From Desulfotomaculum nigrificans DSM 574 (GTDB lineage Bacteria; Bacillota; Desulfotomaculia; Desulfotomaculales; Desulfotomaculaceae): a stretch of DNA of 64,000 nucleotides. The stretch is from NCBI RefSeq assembly GCF_000189755.2, contig NZ_KI912183.1, forward strand, positions 1,924,257 to 1,988,256. The letters are read 5' to 3'. A model generated the notes under the pieces. The model did no database searches and had not been told where the DNA came from. It worked only from the letters and a program-made list of their open reading frames with translations. Position 1 is the first letter of the stretch. The number at the start of each line of letters is the position of its first letter. The translations under genes were made by a program, and so were the position numbers. Positions 51,502 to 60,874 of the stretch are shown here, in pieces.

Positions 51502-53196
51502 CTACTTATGGACTTGGTCCATTTCTTCATCGCTGACATCAAAAACAGTATTGGTGGCGGGGTTAGGAGTTTCATAGAAATATTCCGGCAGCCGGTCGTC
51601 ATACTTGGTGAAGCCGGCTTGCTGGTTAAACTCTCGCTCCCACTTAACTGTATCTGCCGCCATTTTAAACAGCGTTTCCGGGGTAAAATCCGTCCCTAAC
51701 TGGGCATTAACCAGCTGGCACAACACCTCGGGAGAGGCTCCTATGCCTGCTGAGGTGAACAGGCACAGCCCCAAAGCATCATAGACAGGTACAGTGTACT
51801 GGGATTTAGCAGATAACTCCACCTGCCCTTGGGCCGAATGATGGTCAACCTGGTTCCTGACGGTGTTACCGGCGGTATGATCCGCCCCCATAGGAGAAGT
51901 GGCATAGGTCACGCCCACCCCTTTGATGGCCCGCGGGTCATAGGCAGCCATAGCCTGACCTTTTACCGCCGGAACATTGATAACCCCAAGCACTTTACCG
52001 GCAATTTGGGCACCCATACCTAAGACCCGGCCCAGGATGGTTCCCTTGCCGATTTCATGCACCAAATTAATAGCCCCCTGTTTATCACCAAAGGGGATTA
52101 CTCCACCGGCCATCGCCACCCCCAGGGCAGCACCTGTTTCAATGGTATCCAGTCCGTAATCGTTACACAAATAGTTAAGTCGGGCAATGGCATCCAAGTC
52201 ATGAATGTCCAGGTTGGAACCCATCAGGGCAATGGTTTCGTATTCCAGGGGTGATACAATTTCCTTCCCTGCGGCATCTACATAAACATTAGAACAACCA
52301 ATTAAACAACCCGGCATACAGTTGTGCCTGGTCTTTCCCTGACGTGACAGGATGGTTTCCCTCAGGGCCTCCCCACTGATTTTTTCTGCTCCTTCAAAAT
52401 GGCCTGTGGTAAAGTTACGGGTGGGTAACCCGCCTATGGCATTGGTAACCTGCACCATAGCGGCGGTTCCATAGTCTGTATAAGTTTTTATGACCGGGGA
52501 CTCTTTTAAGATCCGGCTGTATTGCTGCAGGGCTTCTTTATATTGCTCGGGATTGGCCGGTTCCCCCGCTCCGCTGTTGCTATCATCAATAATTACGGCC
52601 TTGATCCCCTTGGCCCCCATGACAGCCCCCAGGCCGCCACGCCCGCTGTAACGACTGGGCACACCATTGGTATCGGTATTGGCGATGCCGGCAGCCGCCA
52701 GTTTCTTTTCCCCGGCCGGACCGATGCAAGAAACAGCCACCTTGTCCCCAAATTGCTGTCTTAAAAGGGCTGCTGTTTGGTACACACCCAGCCCCCAATA
52801 TTCTCCGGCGGGAATCAGCTCTGCTCCATCGGCGGTGATTTTTAACAGATACTTTTCTTCGTTCCGGGGAATTTCTTCAATTATAACGGCCTTATACCCC
52901 AAGCGGCCCAGTTTTAGGCCCACCACTCCCCCGCCGTTACTTTCTTTAATACCTCCGGTGAGCGGGCTTTTCCCGCCAATAGAAATTCTGCCGGAACTTG
53001 GCACTTTGCTCCCCCCCAGTAAGCCGGGGGCAAAAATTAACTTGTTATGCCGGCCCAGGGGTTCACAAGCAGGTTTTACTTCGTCTAACAGAAGTCTGGC
53101 AATCAGGGCCCGGCCGCCAAGAAATTGGTATTCTTTCCTGGTTGGTTCCGCTTTCACAGTTAGTTCCTTCATATTGACACGTAAGATTTTGTTCAT
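51502..53196 (-). CDS. Aldehyde ferredoxin oxidoreductase (tungsten-pterin family)
   Basis: Oxidises aldehydes to acids, or the reverse, with ferredoxin as partner; tungstopterin and a [4Fe-4S] cluster. 564 residues. The N-terminal domain has LGGRALIARLLLDEV (about 26-40) and SGRISIGGKSPLTGGIKESN (about 67-86). The cluster cysteines begin in NCMPGCLIGCSNV (about 292-304), and one more Cys is expected in LGLCLFTSAG (about 483). The substrate is uncertain. It lies 45 bases after the FAH-family gene on the same strand. Confidence 0.93.
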   Translation of the reverse strand: MNKILRVNMKELTVKAEPTRKEYQFLGGRALIARLLLDEVKPACEPLGRHNKLIFAPGLLGGSKVPSSGRISIGGKSPLTGGIKESNGGGVVGLKLGRLGYKAVIIEEIPRNEEKYLLKITADGAELIPAGEYWGLGVYQTAALLRQQFGDKVAVSCIGPAGEKKLAAAGIANTDTNGVPSRYSGRGGLGAVMGAKGIKAVIIDDSNSGAGEPANPEQYKEALQQYSRILKESPVIKTYTDYGTAAMVQVTNAIGGLPTRNFTTGHFEGAEKISGEALRETILSRQGKTRHNCMPGCLIGCSNVYVDAAGKEIVSPLEYETIALMGSNLDIHDLDAIARLNYLCNDYGLDTIETGAALGVAMAGGVIPFGDKQGAINLVHEIGKGTILGRVLGMGAQIAGKVLGVINVPAVKGQAMAAYDPRAIKGVGVTYATSPMGADHTAGNTVRNQVDHHSAQGQVELSAKSQYTVPVYDALGLCLFTSAGIGASPEVLCQLVNAQLGTDFTPETLFKMAADTVKWEREFNQQAGFTKYDDRLPEYFYETPNPATNTVFDVSDEEMDQVHK

Positions 53197-53241
53197 ATTA
53201 AGCCCCCAATCAAATTAACCGTGGATTGGTTTATTGGCAAC

Positions 53242-54126
53242 TTACTGCAATTTATTAATCAGAGTACCAATATTTTCGATGGAAATTACAACTTCATCCC
53301 CTGATTTTAACCATTCTTGTTGTGATTCAGGATATCCCATGATAACCCCGTCCGGAGTACCGGTGAAGATGATATCACCGGGTTTTAGCGTCATATGGTG
53401 AGAAACATAACTGATAATGGTGGCACAATTAAAGATCATGTCTCTGGTGTTAGCCGATTGCCGCAATACGCCGTTAACTTTACACTTAATATCTAAGTTT
53501 TGGGGATCCGGCAGTTCATCGGCGGTTACAATGTACGGACCCACCGGGGCAAACTGGTCACAGGTTTTACCCAGCAACCATTGTCCGGTACGGAATTGCA
53601 GATCCCGGGCAGACAAATCATTGCCCACAGTATAGCCAAAGACATAGGACAAGGCTTCCGCCGGGCTTACATTTTGGGCCGTTTTACCAATTACCACCAC
53701 CAGTTCGGCCTCATAGTCAAACTTTTGGGCAGCAACCGGCAGGTGAACCACATCTTTGTGTCCGGCCAGAGCATTGTTAAATTTACTAAACAAAATGGGT
53801 ACCTTAGGAACGTCCATCTTAGATTCTGCTGCATGGTTAATATAATTAAGGCCAACGCAGATAATTTTTTCCGGATTACTGACACAGGGTGCATATTCAA
53901 TGGCGTCTTCATTAAGAAAGTACTTGGCTTCTCCCATACCTTGAACCTTATCCACCAGAATCTCCAGCGCCCGCAGGGCATCTTCTCCGCTTTGGATAAC
54001 TTTATCTATAGTTATGGGTGTTTGTTGCTTTAATTCTGCAGCAGCCTTTGCCACATCCAAAACCCCATTTATTGTCTTGACACCCAGGCGTAATTGATCA
54101 GCCACTTTAAACTGTAGTAATTTCAT
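53242..54126 (-). CDS. Fumarylacetoacetate hydrolase (FAH) family protein
   Basis: 294-residue cytosolic metal-dependent hydrolase or decarboxylase. The C-terminal FAH fold shows KIICVGLNYINHAAE (about 88-102), PILFSKFNNALAGH (about 110), DYEAELVVVIGK (metal-binding Glu pair region, about 140-151), GYTVGNDLSARDLQ (about 166-179), PGDIIFTGTPDGV (about 251-263). The family covers acylpyruvate hydrolases and oxaloacetate decarboxylases, and the substrate is unknown. Probably co-transcribed with the oxidoreductase gene. Confidence 0.9.
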   Translation of the reverse strand: MKLLQFKVADQLRLGVKTINGVLDVAKAAAELKQQTPITIDKVIQSGEDALRALEILVDKVQGMGEAKYFLNEDAIEYAPCVSNPEKIICVGLNYINHAAESKMDVPKVPILFSKFNNALAGHKDVVHLPVAAQKFDYEAELVVVIGKTAQNVSPAEALSYVFGYTVGNDLSARDLQFRTGQWLLGKTCDQFAPVGPYIVTADELPDPQNLDIKCKVNGVLRQSANTRDMIFNCATIISYVSHHMTLKPGDIIFTGTPDGVIMGYPESQQEWLKSGDEVVISIENIGTLINKLQ

Positions 54127-54236
54127 GGTTCACTTCTCCTTTGGTCGTTACTAAAACATTATACTTCTAAACTAGGGCTTTTATCAATTTTAAAAACAAA
54201 TTATGATAGGGGCGGAGAAAGCCGGCATACAACAAA

Positions 54237-54265
54237 AATCGAGGGTCGGAAACTGACCCTCGATT
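54237..54265 (-). terminator. Terminator of pdxS
   Basis: AATCGAGGGTC / GACCCTCGATT perfect 11-bp stem followed on the minus strand by TTTGTTG. Confidence 0.85.
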
Positions 54266-54338
54266 CATACTGCTAATTTTTTAACGGCCTGCTCAATTCC
54301 GGTTTTGCCCCTGCTGCCTGTTATTCCCATATATTATA

Positions 54339-55223
54339 CTACCAACCACGCTCTTGCATTCTGTCAGTGGCAGCGATGGTGCTGATTTCCAGGCCGGGCA
54401 TGGCTTCCCCCAGATCCCGGGAAATTTCCGCCAGGATTTGGGCGTCCATGTAGTGGGTGGTGGCAGCCACAATGGCTTTAGCCCGGGCAGCCGGGTCAGC
54501 AGACTTAAAAATGCCGGAACCCACAAAAACACCGTCACAGCCCAGCTGCATCATTAGCGCGGCATCGGCCGGAGTGGCAATACCGCCGGCCGCAAAATTA
54601 ACCACCGGCAGGCGGCCCAGCTCGGCCACCTGCAGTACCAGTTCATAGGGAGCCTGCATTTCCTTGGCCGCAGTCATTAGTTCTTCCTTGGGCAGATTTT
54701 GCAGTCTGCGAATTTCGCTCATTACTTTGCGCATGTGGCGAACTGCTTCCACCACATTGCCGGTACCCGGTTCACCCTTGGTTCTAATCATGGCTGCCCC
54801 TTCCCCAATGCGGCGCAGGGCCTCCCCCAAGCTGCGGGCCCCACAAACAAAGGGTACGGTGAATTCATGCTTATTAATATGAAACTGATCATCTGCCGGT
54901 GTCAGCACTTCACTTTCATCAATATAATCAACACCCAGGGCCTGCAGAATTTGGGCCTCCACGAAATGCCCGATACGGGCCTTGGCCATTACCGGAATGG
55001 TGACGGCATCTTGAATTCTTTTGATAATGGTGGGGTCAGCCATCCGGGCCACCCCGCCGGCTGCCCTGATATCCGCCGGCACCCGCTCCAGGGCCATGAC
55101 TGCACAGGCCCCTGCTGCCTCCGCAATTTTAGCCTGTTCCGGAGTAGTAACATCCATAATTACTCCTCCCTTAAGCATCTCAGCCAGACCCTTTTTTAAA
55201 GTCCATGTTCCTTTTTCTACCAC
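54339..55223 (-). CDS. pdxS: Pyridoxal 5'-phosphate synthase subunit PdxS
   Basis: Makes PLP from ribose-5-phosphate, glyceraldehyde-3-phosphate and ammonia supplied by the glutaminase PdxT. Exactly 294 residues from the chosen GTG (GGAGG 8 bases upstream), the normal family length. The raw frame is 26 codons longer. Seen: [22 protein letters not shown] (Asp in VIMDV about 24), [14 protein letters not shown] (Lys about 81), [21 protein letters not shown] (Lys about 116-149 region) and [20 protein letters not shown] terminator follows it and no pdxT is adjacent, unlike most Firmicutes. Confidence 0.96.
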   Translation of the reverse strand: MVEKGTWTLKKGLAEMLKGGVIMDVTTPEQAKIAEAAGACAVMALERVPADIRAAGGVARMADPTIIKRIQDAVTIPVMAKARIGHFVEAQILQALGVDYIDESEVLTPADDQFHINKHEFTVPFVCGARSLGEALRRIGEGAAMIRTKGEPGTGNVVEAVRHMRKVMSEIRRLQNLPKEELMTAAKEMQAPYELVLQVAELGRLPVVNFAAGGIATPADAALMMQLGCDGVFVGSGIFKSADPAARAKAIVAATTHYMDAQILAEISRDLGEAMPGLEISTIAATDRMQERGW

Positions 55224-55273
55224 AGTAAATTCCTCCAAAATTTTGATTATTTCCCCTGCAAAGTCAGGATAAA

Positions 55274-55294
55274 GGCCCTGCTTTAAGCAGAGCC
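55274..55294 (-). terminator. Terminator of the dicarboxylate symporter gene
   Basis: GGCTCTGCTT / AGCAGGGCC stem (one mismatch) followed on the minus strand by TTTATCC. Confidence 0.65.
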
Positions 55295-55307
55295 TTGGCA
55301 AACACTA

Positions 55308-56552
55308 TTAAGAAGCAACAGAGGCTTTTTCAACAGTCATATTAGCATTGTGCTTAAATTCGCCTTCCCAGTTAGCTATTACTACAGTGGCCAGAGAGTT
55401 ACCAATTACGTTCAGGGCAGTACGTCCCATATCTACGAAGAAATCTACTGCCATCAGCAGTGCCACACCTTCCGGGGGCAAACCCATTTCGGTGGCAGTG
55501 GCTAACAGTACCACCAGCACTGCGGAGGGAACGCCGGCCAAACCTTTGGTCATTACCATCAGCATAAAGATAATGGTAAAAATCTGAGCATTACTTAATG
55601 GCACATTAAAGGCATGGGATATAAAGATTACGGCTACACTGGCATAAATACTAGCACCGTCCAGGTTGAATGAATAACCAGTGGGCAGCACGAAAGAAGT
55701 AATGGATCGGTTAGCGCCAAATTTTTCCAAACGGTCAACCAGCAAGGGCAGAGCCACTTCAGAACTACGGGTGGTGAAGGAGAGCAGTATCAAATCCCAA
55801 GTGTTTTTCATCAGAGATCTGTAAGGAACTTTAAAGATTAAGGCAATGATTGGCATTAGAACTAACGCCACTACGAGGAAGGACAGGTAAGCCACCAGTA
55901 CAAACTGGCCCAGAGCCATTAAGCTCTTCACGCCGTACTTGGCCACACTGAAGGCCACAAAACCAAATACACCAATGGGAGCAAAGGAAACGGCATACCC
56001 AATTACTTTAAACATAGCCTGGGTCCAGGATTCAAAGAGGTGAATTACGGGCTTGCCCTTTTCACCGATGGCCACCAGGGCCAGACCAACAAAGATACCA
56101 AAGAAGATTACCGGCAGCAGCTTGCCGTCAGCCATGGACTGGATAATGTTTTTAGGAATGATTTCTAACAGAAAATTCTGCATGTCGATACCCTTTTGGA
56201 GCTTATCCAAACCGGCGGTATCAGCAGCCATATGACCAAAGCCGGCACCTACATTGGTGATCTTAGCTACTAAAACACCAATTACGATGATGATTGTTGT
56301 CACAACCTCAAAATAAACCAGGGTTTTAACAGCCACCCGGCCCAGTTTTTTGGTGTCGTGCATCCCGGCAACACCAAGCACAATCAACGGGAACACCAGG
56401 GGTACAATAACCATTTGAATCATACGGATAAATGCTTTACCAAGGATCTCTAACTTTAGACCCAGAGATTGACTTACATAACCTACGATGAGACCGAGGA
56501 TTAACCCAATAATAACTTTAAGCCCCAGACTCATTTTCTTTTTCTCAGCCAT
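55308..56552 (-). CDS. Dicarboxylate/amino acid:cation symporter (DAACS, GltP type)
   Basis: 414-residue sodium- or proton-coupled importer of glutamate, aspartate or C4-dicarboxylates. Eight helices plus re-entrant loops. Signature parts are LLSFTTRSSEVALPLLVDRLE (serine-rich loop, about 269-288), VLPTGYSFNLDGASIYAS (about 302-319) and AVDFFVDMGRTALNVIGNS (about 372-390). I choose the ATG at 56552 because GAAGGAGGAAGG precedes it. The frame extends 28 codons more. It lies downstream of the threonine-synthase-like operon, separated by a hairpin, and may carry its substrate. Confidence 0.92.
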   Translation of the reverse strand: MAEKKKMSLGLKVIIGLILGLIVGYVSQSLGLKLEILGKAFIRMIQMVIVPLVFPLIVLGVAGMHDTKKLGRVAVKTLVYFEVVTTIIIVIGVLVAKITNVGAGFGHMAADTAGLDKLQKGIDMQNFLLEIIPKNIIQSMADGKLLPVIFFGIFVGLALVAIGEKGKPVIHLFESWTQAMFKVIGYAVSFAPIGVFGFVAFSVAKYGVKSLMALGQFVLVAYLSFLVVALVLMPIIALIFKVPYRSLMKNTWDLILLSFTTRSSEVALPLLVDRLEKFGANRSITSFVLPTGYSFNLDGASIYASVAVIFISHAFNVPLSNAQIFTIIFMLMVMTKGLAGVPSAVLVVLLATATEMGLPPEGVALLMAVDFFVDMGRTALNVIGNSLATVVIANWEGEFKHNANMTVEKASVAS

Positions 56553-56663
56553 TACACCTTCCTCCTTCTCAACGTCATGCTCGGATAGAATTGTTGAATA
56601 ACTGACATTGATTACTGGCAAATTTTCTAATATCATAAATATTGGGTTATTAATTTTAATGGC

Positions 56664-56692
56664 GGCCCGGCAGGTTGTTTACTTGCCAGGCC
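56664..56692. terminator. Hairpin after the threonine-synthase-like gene
   Basis: GGCC-c-GGCA / TGCC-a-GGCC stem with one internal mismatch. The T-run is on the plus side, so termination on the minus strand is uncertain. Confidence 0.45.
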
Positions 56693-56704
56693 TTTCTTTT
56701 TGGT

Positions 56705-57913
56705 TTAGGCTTCCGGAATATCATCTTCCGGCTGCAGTAAAGGGACATTTACCTTAACGGTTTCAGGATATTTCAAACCGGTACCGGTGTTAAGCATAAC
56801 TACTTTTTCATCGGCCTTGAGCCAACCTTGCTCTCTCAGTTTCTGAGCCGCGCTGTACAGGGAAGCACCTTCCGGGCAAACGAAGGCGCCTTCTTTAGCG
56901 GCCAGGGTAGCCTGAGCTTTTAACAGATCTTCATCACTGATGGCAATAGCACAGCCATTGGTTTTGTAAACAGCATCTAATACCAGGAAGTCACCCAGGG
57001 CTTTGGGTACGGTGATACCAAAGGCACAGGTATGAGCGTTGTTCCAAAATTCGGACTCAGTTTTCTTCTCGTTGTATGCCTTAACAATGGGGGCGCATCC
57101 TTCTGCTTGGACAGCTACCAAGCGGGGCATTTTTTCACCGATCCACCCGATGGCTTGCAGTTCCCGCAGGGCTTTGTAAATACCGATGATACCTACACCG
57201 CCACCGGTGGGATAAAGGATGACATCGGGAACCTCCCAGTTAAACTGCTCAGCAATTTCCAGCCCCATGGTCTTTTTACCTTCAATCCGGTAGGGCTCTT
57301 TTAAGGTGGAAACATCGAACCAACCGTACTTTTTAACAGCCCGGCCTACGATTTTTCCGGCGTCACTGATTAAACCGTCCACCAGGTAGAGGTCGGCACC
57401 GGCAATAGCACACTCGTTACGGGTAATTTCCGGGGCATCCTTGGGCATCACAATAACCGATTTAATACCGGCTCTGGCACCATAGGTGGCCCAGGCAGCA
57501 CCGGCGTTACCGTTGGTGGGCATAGCCAGCACCTTGATACCAAGCTCTTTCGCCCGGGATACACCCACTGTAGCACCCCTGGATTTAAAGGTTCCGGAAG
57601 GAATGATGCCTTCGTCCTTCAGGTAAAGATTGTTTAAACCAATCTCCGGACCGGCTGCTTCCATTTTAATAATAGGGGTCATACCTTCACCCAGGGAAAC
57701 CATGTTCTTTCTATCCCGCAGGGGAAGCAGTTCCCAGTAACGCCACAGGCTTGGTTCGCGATCTTTTAAATCTTCTTTGCGAAAGTTTTCCTTTACACGT
57801 TCCAAATCGTAGCGAACCAGTAAAGGGCCGCCACACTCACACAGTTGATGAACTTCTTCACTGTTGTAGTGTTTGCCGCATTTGGCGCATTCCAGATGTG
57901 TTACGTAGCTCAT
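56705..57913 (-). CDS. Threonine synthase-like PLP enzyme
   Basis: 402-residue PLP-dependent enzyme of fold type II. An N-terminal zinc-ribbon-like part (CAKCGKHYNSEEVHQLCECGG, cysteines about 9, 12, 27 and 29) precedes the catalytic domain with the PLP lysine in SGTFKSRGATVG (about 106-117), GNAGAAWATYGARAG, and the phosphate loop YPTGGGVGIIG (about 237-247). ThrC turns phosphohomoserine into threonine. However, it sits in an operon with RidA and a DauR-type regulator and no other threonine gene, so a catabolic lyase or dehydratase role is also possible. Confidence 0.85.
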   Translation of the reverse strand: MSYVTHLECAKCGKHYNSEEVHQLCECGGPLLVRYDLERVKENFRKEDLKDREPSLWRYWELLPLRDRKNMVSLGEGMTPIIKMEAAGPEIGLNNLYLKDEGIIPSGTFKSRGATVGVSRAKELGIKVLAMPTNGNAGAAWATYGARAGIKSVIVMPKDAPEITRNECAIAGADLYLVDGLISDAGKIVGRAVKKYGWFDVSTLKEPYRIEGKKTMGLEIAEQFNWEVPDVILYPTGGGVGIIGIYKALRELQAIGWIGEKMPRLVAVQAEGCAPIVKAYNEKKTESEFWNNAHTCAFGITVPKALGDFLVLDAVYKTNGCAIAISDEDLLKAQATLAAKEGAFVCPEGASLYSAAQKLREQGWLKADEKVVMLNTGTGLKYPETVKVNVPLLQPEDDIPEA

Positions 57914-57936
57914 ATTTTATCTCTCCTATCAGTAAA

Positions 57937-58320
57937 CTATTTAACTAAAACGATAGCCTCAATTTCCACCAGCACGTTCTTGGGTAAGCAGGAAACTTCC
58001 ACGCAAGCCCGAGCAGGTGCTTCTTCCTTGAAGAACTCCCCGTAAGTCTCATTAACTTTAGCAAACTGGGCCATGTCCTTTACGAAAACAGTGGTTTTAA
58101 CAACATCTTTAAGTGTGGCGCCGGCTGCTTCGCAAATGGCCTGAAGATTTTTGATGCATTGTTGGGTTTGAGCTTGCACACCTCCTTCCACTACATTACC
58201 GGTGGCAGGGTCAATGGGGATTTGACCTGAGATAAACATTAAATTGCCCACTTTAACTGCCTGGGAATATGGTCCGATGGCTGCAGGAGCCTTATCGGTA
58301 CTGATGATAACCTTTTCCAT
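57937..58320 (-). CDS. ridA: RidA-family enamine/imine deaminase
   Basis: Trimeric cytosolic enzyme that hydrolyses reactive enamines released by PLP enzymes. 127 residues, normal length. Seen: [27 protein letters not shown] (core IGPYSQAV about 16-23), [15 protein letters not shown] (about 83-97) and the catalytic Arg in [13 protein letters not shown] (about 104-116). It lies 23 bases upstream of the threonine-synthase-like gene, which suits it as a partner for that enzyme's intermediate. Confidence 0.95.
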   Translation of the reverse strand: MEKVIISTDKAPAAIGPYSQAVKVGNLMFISGQIPIDPATGNVVEGGVQAQTQQCIKNLQAICEAAGATLKDVVKTTVFVKDMAQFAKVNETYGEFFKEEAPARACVEVSCLPKNVLVEIEAIVLVK

Positions 58321-58341
58321 TTATTGATGCCTCCTGGTTAG

Positions 58342-59016
58342 TTAAATTATGTTATGAACCCGGTTAGACCGGTCCTCTTCCAGATAGTTGTAGATGGTGT
58401 ACCGGGACACTCCCAACATTACGGCGACTTTATCCACCGCTCCCTTAATCATGAACACACCTTTCAGGTCAAGTTCACGCACCACTTGAATTTTATCCTC
58501 TTTTTGCATCATAGCCACCGGTATGCCTATGTTGTTAATTACCTGGTTAATCATGGCATCTAATACTTCGGTGATATCTGAGGCAAAAAGCTCACTTTCG
58601 TTAGTTGTCTGAAACTCTTCACCAAAGGAGGTAAATTCCTCTATATGGCCTTTGTGAATTAGCAATTCTGTAATATCGTAATTAATACATAAACAGCCAA
58701 TTATTTTTCCATCACTGTCCCGGGTAAAGATAGTTGAAGATTTTAGAAGACGGCCATCCTTGGTCACGTTTTTGTAGCCAATCAGGTCACGACACTCATG
58801 GCCATATTTGCGGATGTTTTCTAAAACAACATTGGTAATGGGCGCACCCTTTTTACGATTAGTGATGCTTCCAGCCACATATATCAGTGATGTTTCTGGA
58901 TTGCGCAAATCATGAACAGCTACCTCACAGTACTTACCAAAGGTTTCCGCAATACCTTTGGCTATGGGGATAAGGCCCTGTAGTTTGGGGTGGATATCTG
59001 CCAAGCCCTCGCTCAT
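58342..59016 (-). CDS. DauR/YheO-type PAS-HTH transcriptional regulator
   Basis: 224 residues. The N-terminal YheO-like PAS domain (about 20-125) contains CEVAVHDLRNPETSLIYVAG (about 33-52) and GCLCINYDIT (about 107). The C-terminal HTH of the DauR type includes VDKVAVMLGVSRYTIYNYLEE (about 192-212). Family members regulate amino acid catabolism (DauR: D-arginine). It is the first gene of the operon with RidA and the threonine-synthase-like enzyme. The palindromes at 59105-59117 and 59150-59221 upstream are possible binding sites. Confidence 0.88.
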   Translation of the reverse strand: MSEGLADIHPKLQGLIPIAKGIAETFGKYCEVAVHDLRNPETSLIYVAGSITNRKKGAPITNVVLENIRKYGHECRDLIGYKNVTKDGRLLKSSTIFTRDSDGKIIGCLCINYDITELLIHKGHIEEFTSFGEEFQTTNESELFASDITEVLDAMINQVINNIGIPVAMMQKEDKIQVVRELDLKGVFMIKGAVDKVAVMLGVSRYTIYNYLEEDRSNRVHNII

Positions 59017-59362
59017 TCTGTATCCATCACCTCCCGCGGGAAATAATCTCTAATAAGTGTCATTCAACATTCGATAATGTTTTCTTATGTGATTCTTTTT
59101 TGTCTTGTAAATTACAATTCTTCGAACTTCAACAAATTCCTTCTGTTCTCTTAAAATTTTTTTGTATCTATTACAAAAAAATTTTAAGTAATCAAGATGA
59201 TTTCTTACAAAAAAATTTTAAAACCGCTACGCATGCAACCCCGGCCATTTCCAACTTCAGGAACAGCTTAAATTCGTTGCCTGGATAAATACATAACAAA
59301 AGGGTTTTTATTAACCAGGTAGAAATATTGTCAAAAATAATATATTTTTGAGGTTTTATTGC
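59017..59362. other. AT-rich divergent spacer between the DauR operon and the Wadjet locus
   Basis: About 345 bases, no gene. It contains AACATT-cgat-AATGTT (59066-59081), TTGTAA-a-TTACAA (59105-59117) and the long inverted/direct repeat set at 59150-59221. It must hold both divergent promoters. Confidence 0.6.
59150..59221. repeat. Perfect 17-bp inverted repeat plus a third arm copy
   Basis: CTTAAAATTTTTTTGTA (59150-59166), 5-base loop, TACAAAAAAATTTTAAG (59172-59188), then TACAAAAAAATTTTAA again at 59206-59221, 34 bases on, about three helical turns. It lies about 140 bases before jetA and 134 bases before the DauR start. Confidence 0.75.
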
Positions 59363-60850
59363 ATGCCTAACAACTTATTGAAACCAATTGTTGAATTAAG
59401 TTATTTAAACGCTCAAAATGTTGACCGTTATCGTTGTATTATGAGATGCTTTTACGAACACCACCAGCGACTACAATATTGGCTGCGGCCGGAAGAAGTA
59501 TACAGAGGCGTCTTATCTTACGGGCTGCTGGAAAATTATACAATGGAACAATGCCAGCAGGACCTCAATCAGTTAGTGGAGTGGAAAAACCTCGTTCCCC
59601 AACACGATGGCGGCCGCTCTACCACTGTGGAAGAATACTTGCGTAAAAAATTTCGTTATATGATGACACCTTACTCCGTGGAAATTGAACGACTGGTAGT
59701 AAACCTGGAGAACATCCGGGGCTACGGTGGCTCGCTGGAACCTTCCCTTTTCGAGAGCATCGCCTTGTCACTGCAGAAAATGAAAGAACTCCCCCCGGAA
59801 ATTACTCCCCAAGAAGCCCTGGCCCTGTGGGAAAATATTTACGAAACCTTTACCAAGCTCACGGAAAACGCTGCCGACTATATTGCCAGCCTGCAGAGCA
59901 GCAAAACCGAAGAACTAATGCAAACGGAAGCCTTTTTAGCCTACAAAAATTCTGTTACCGGATACTTACAGGGTTTTGTCCAGGGCCTGCAGCGCCATGC
60001 CTATCGCATTGAAGGACTCCTCCCCCTGTTCCAGCCGGAATTCCTCAGGGATTTCTTTCATAAAGTACGGGATGCTCTGGCCTCTCGCCCCCAATTGGAT
60101 GAGCCGGTAACCCCGGAAGAATACATGCACCGCTTGCAGACCCAGTGGCACAGCCTGAACCGTTGGTTTCTTGGTGAACCCGGCGAAAAAAGTGACGTTT
60201 ATTATTTGGAGCAAACCACCAAGGATACCATTGCCCGCATTGTGCGGGCCGCCCTGCGGATTCAGGAAAGACGCCGTTCCGGCATCAGCCGGCGGCGGGA
60301 ACTGGACTACCTGGGACAGTGGTTTTTCTCCCTGACTTCCATCGAGGAGGCCCACCGACTGGCAGCCTACGCCTTTGGCCTGTACCGCTGCCGCCACTTC
60401 CAGGGAGAGGATGATAAGGATACCGAATCTCCCGATATCTCCATGTGGCAGGCCGGCCCCAACATTCGCGGTTTGCGTTCCCGCAGCCGGAAAAAAGGCC
60501 GTAGCTCCGGCCCGGACCCGGTGAAAAGCCAGCACACCCGACAACAAAGGGCTAGGGCAGAATACCTGGCTCAGCAGCAGCGGCAGGCAGAATTGCTGCA
60601 AAAATTTCTGGCCCAGGGGACTGTAACCATTTCCGACTTAGACACTGTCCCCGCTGCCACCAGGCAAGTGCTGCTTAGCTGGATCGGCCTGTGTCTGGCC
60701 AATAAGTCCAGGCAGATCCGCACACCGGACGGCATCGAAATCAGCCTCCTACTGCCGGATCACCAACAGCGCACCATTTTGCACTGTGAAGATGGGGAGC
60801 TGGATATGCCCGACTATACCCTTTACTTCCGCCCAACCGGCGACCAATAA
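59363..60850 (+). CDS. jetA: Wadjet protein JetA, kleisin-like (TIGR02677/DUF2397)
   Basis: MukF-like kleisin subunit of a plasmid-restricting SMC complex. 495 residues from the ATG at 59363 (TTGAGG upstream at 9 bases). A TTG five codons earlier is the frame edge. The family N-terminus is clear: LSYLNAQNVDRYRCIMRCFYEHHQRLQYWL (core NVDRYRCIMRCFYEHHQRLQ about 19-38), then a winged-helix region with TMEQCQQDLNQLVEWKNL (about 72-89). Long helices follow, with a basic, Gln-rich linker (about 380-420), and a C-terminal winged-helix-like part. It is the first gene of jetABC, 24 bases before jetB. Confidence 0.9.
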   Translation: MPNNLLKPIVELSYLNAQNVDRYRCIMRCFYEHHQRLQYWLRPEEVYRGVLSYGLLENYTMEQCQQDLNQLVEWKNLVPQHDGGRSTTVEEYLRKKFRYMMTPYSVEIERLVVNLENIRGYGGSLEPSLFESIALSLQKMKELPPEITPQEALALWENIYETFTKLTENAADYIASLQSSKTEELMQTEAFLAYKNSVTGYLQGFVQGLQRHAYRIEGLLPLFQPEFLRDFFHKVRDALASRPQLDEPVTPEEYMHRLQTQWHSLNRWFLGEPGEKSDVYYLEQTTKDTIARIVRAALRIQERRRSGISRRRELDYLGQWFFSLTSIEEAHRLAAYAFGLYRCRHFQGEDDKDTESPDISMWQAGPNIRGLRSRSRKKGRSSGPDPVKSQHTRQQRARAEYLAQQQRQAELLQKFLAQGTVTISDLDTVPAATRQVLLSWIGLCLANKSRQIRTPDGIEISLLLPDHQQRTILHCEDGELDMPDYTLYFRPTGDQ

Positions 60851-60874
60851 CCAGCAGTAAAGAGAGGGAAGCAC

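Noticed and set aside
55224-59362. T-box leader before the symporter or threonine-synthase-like genes
   Set aside because: No T-box sequence (AGGGUGGNACCGCG-like) or specifier stem is visible in the short gaps.
59966-60601. 211-codon minus frame inside jetA
   Set aside because: Antisense shadow of jetA. The plus-strand product matches a known family over its whole length.
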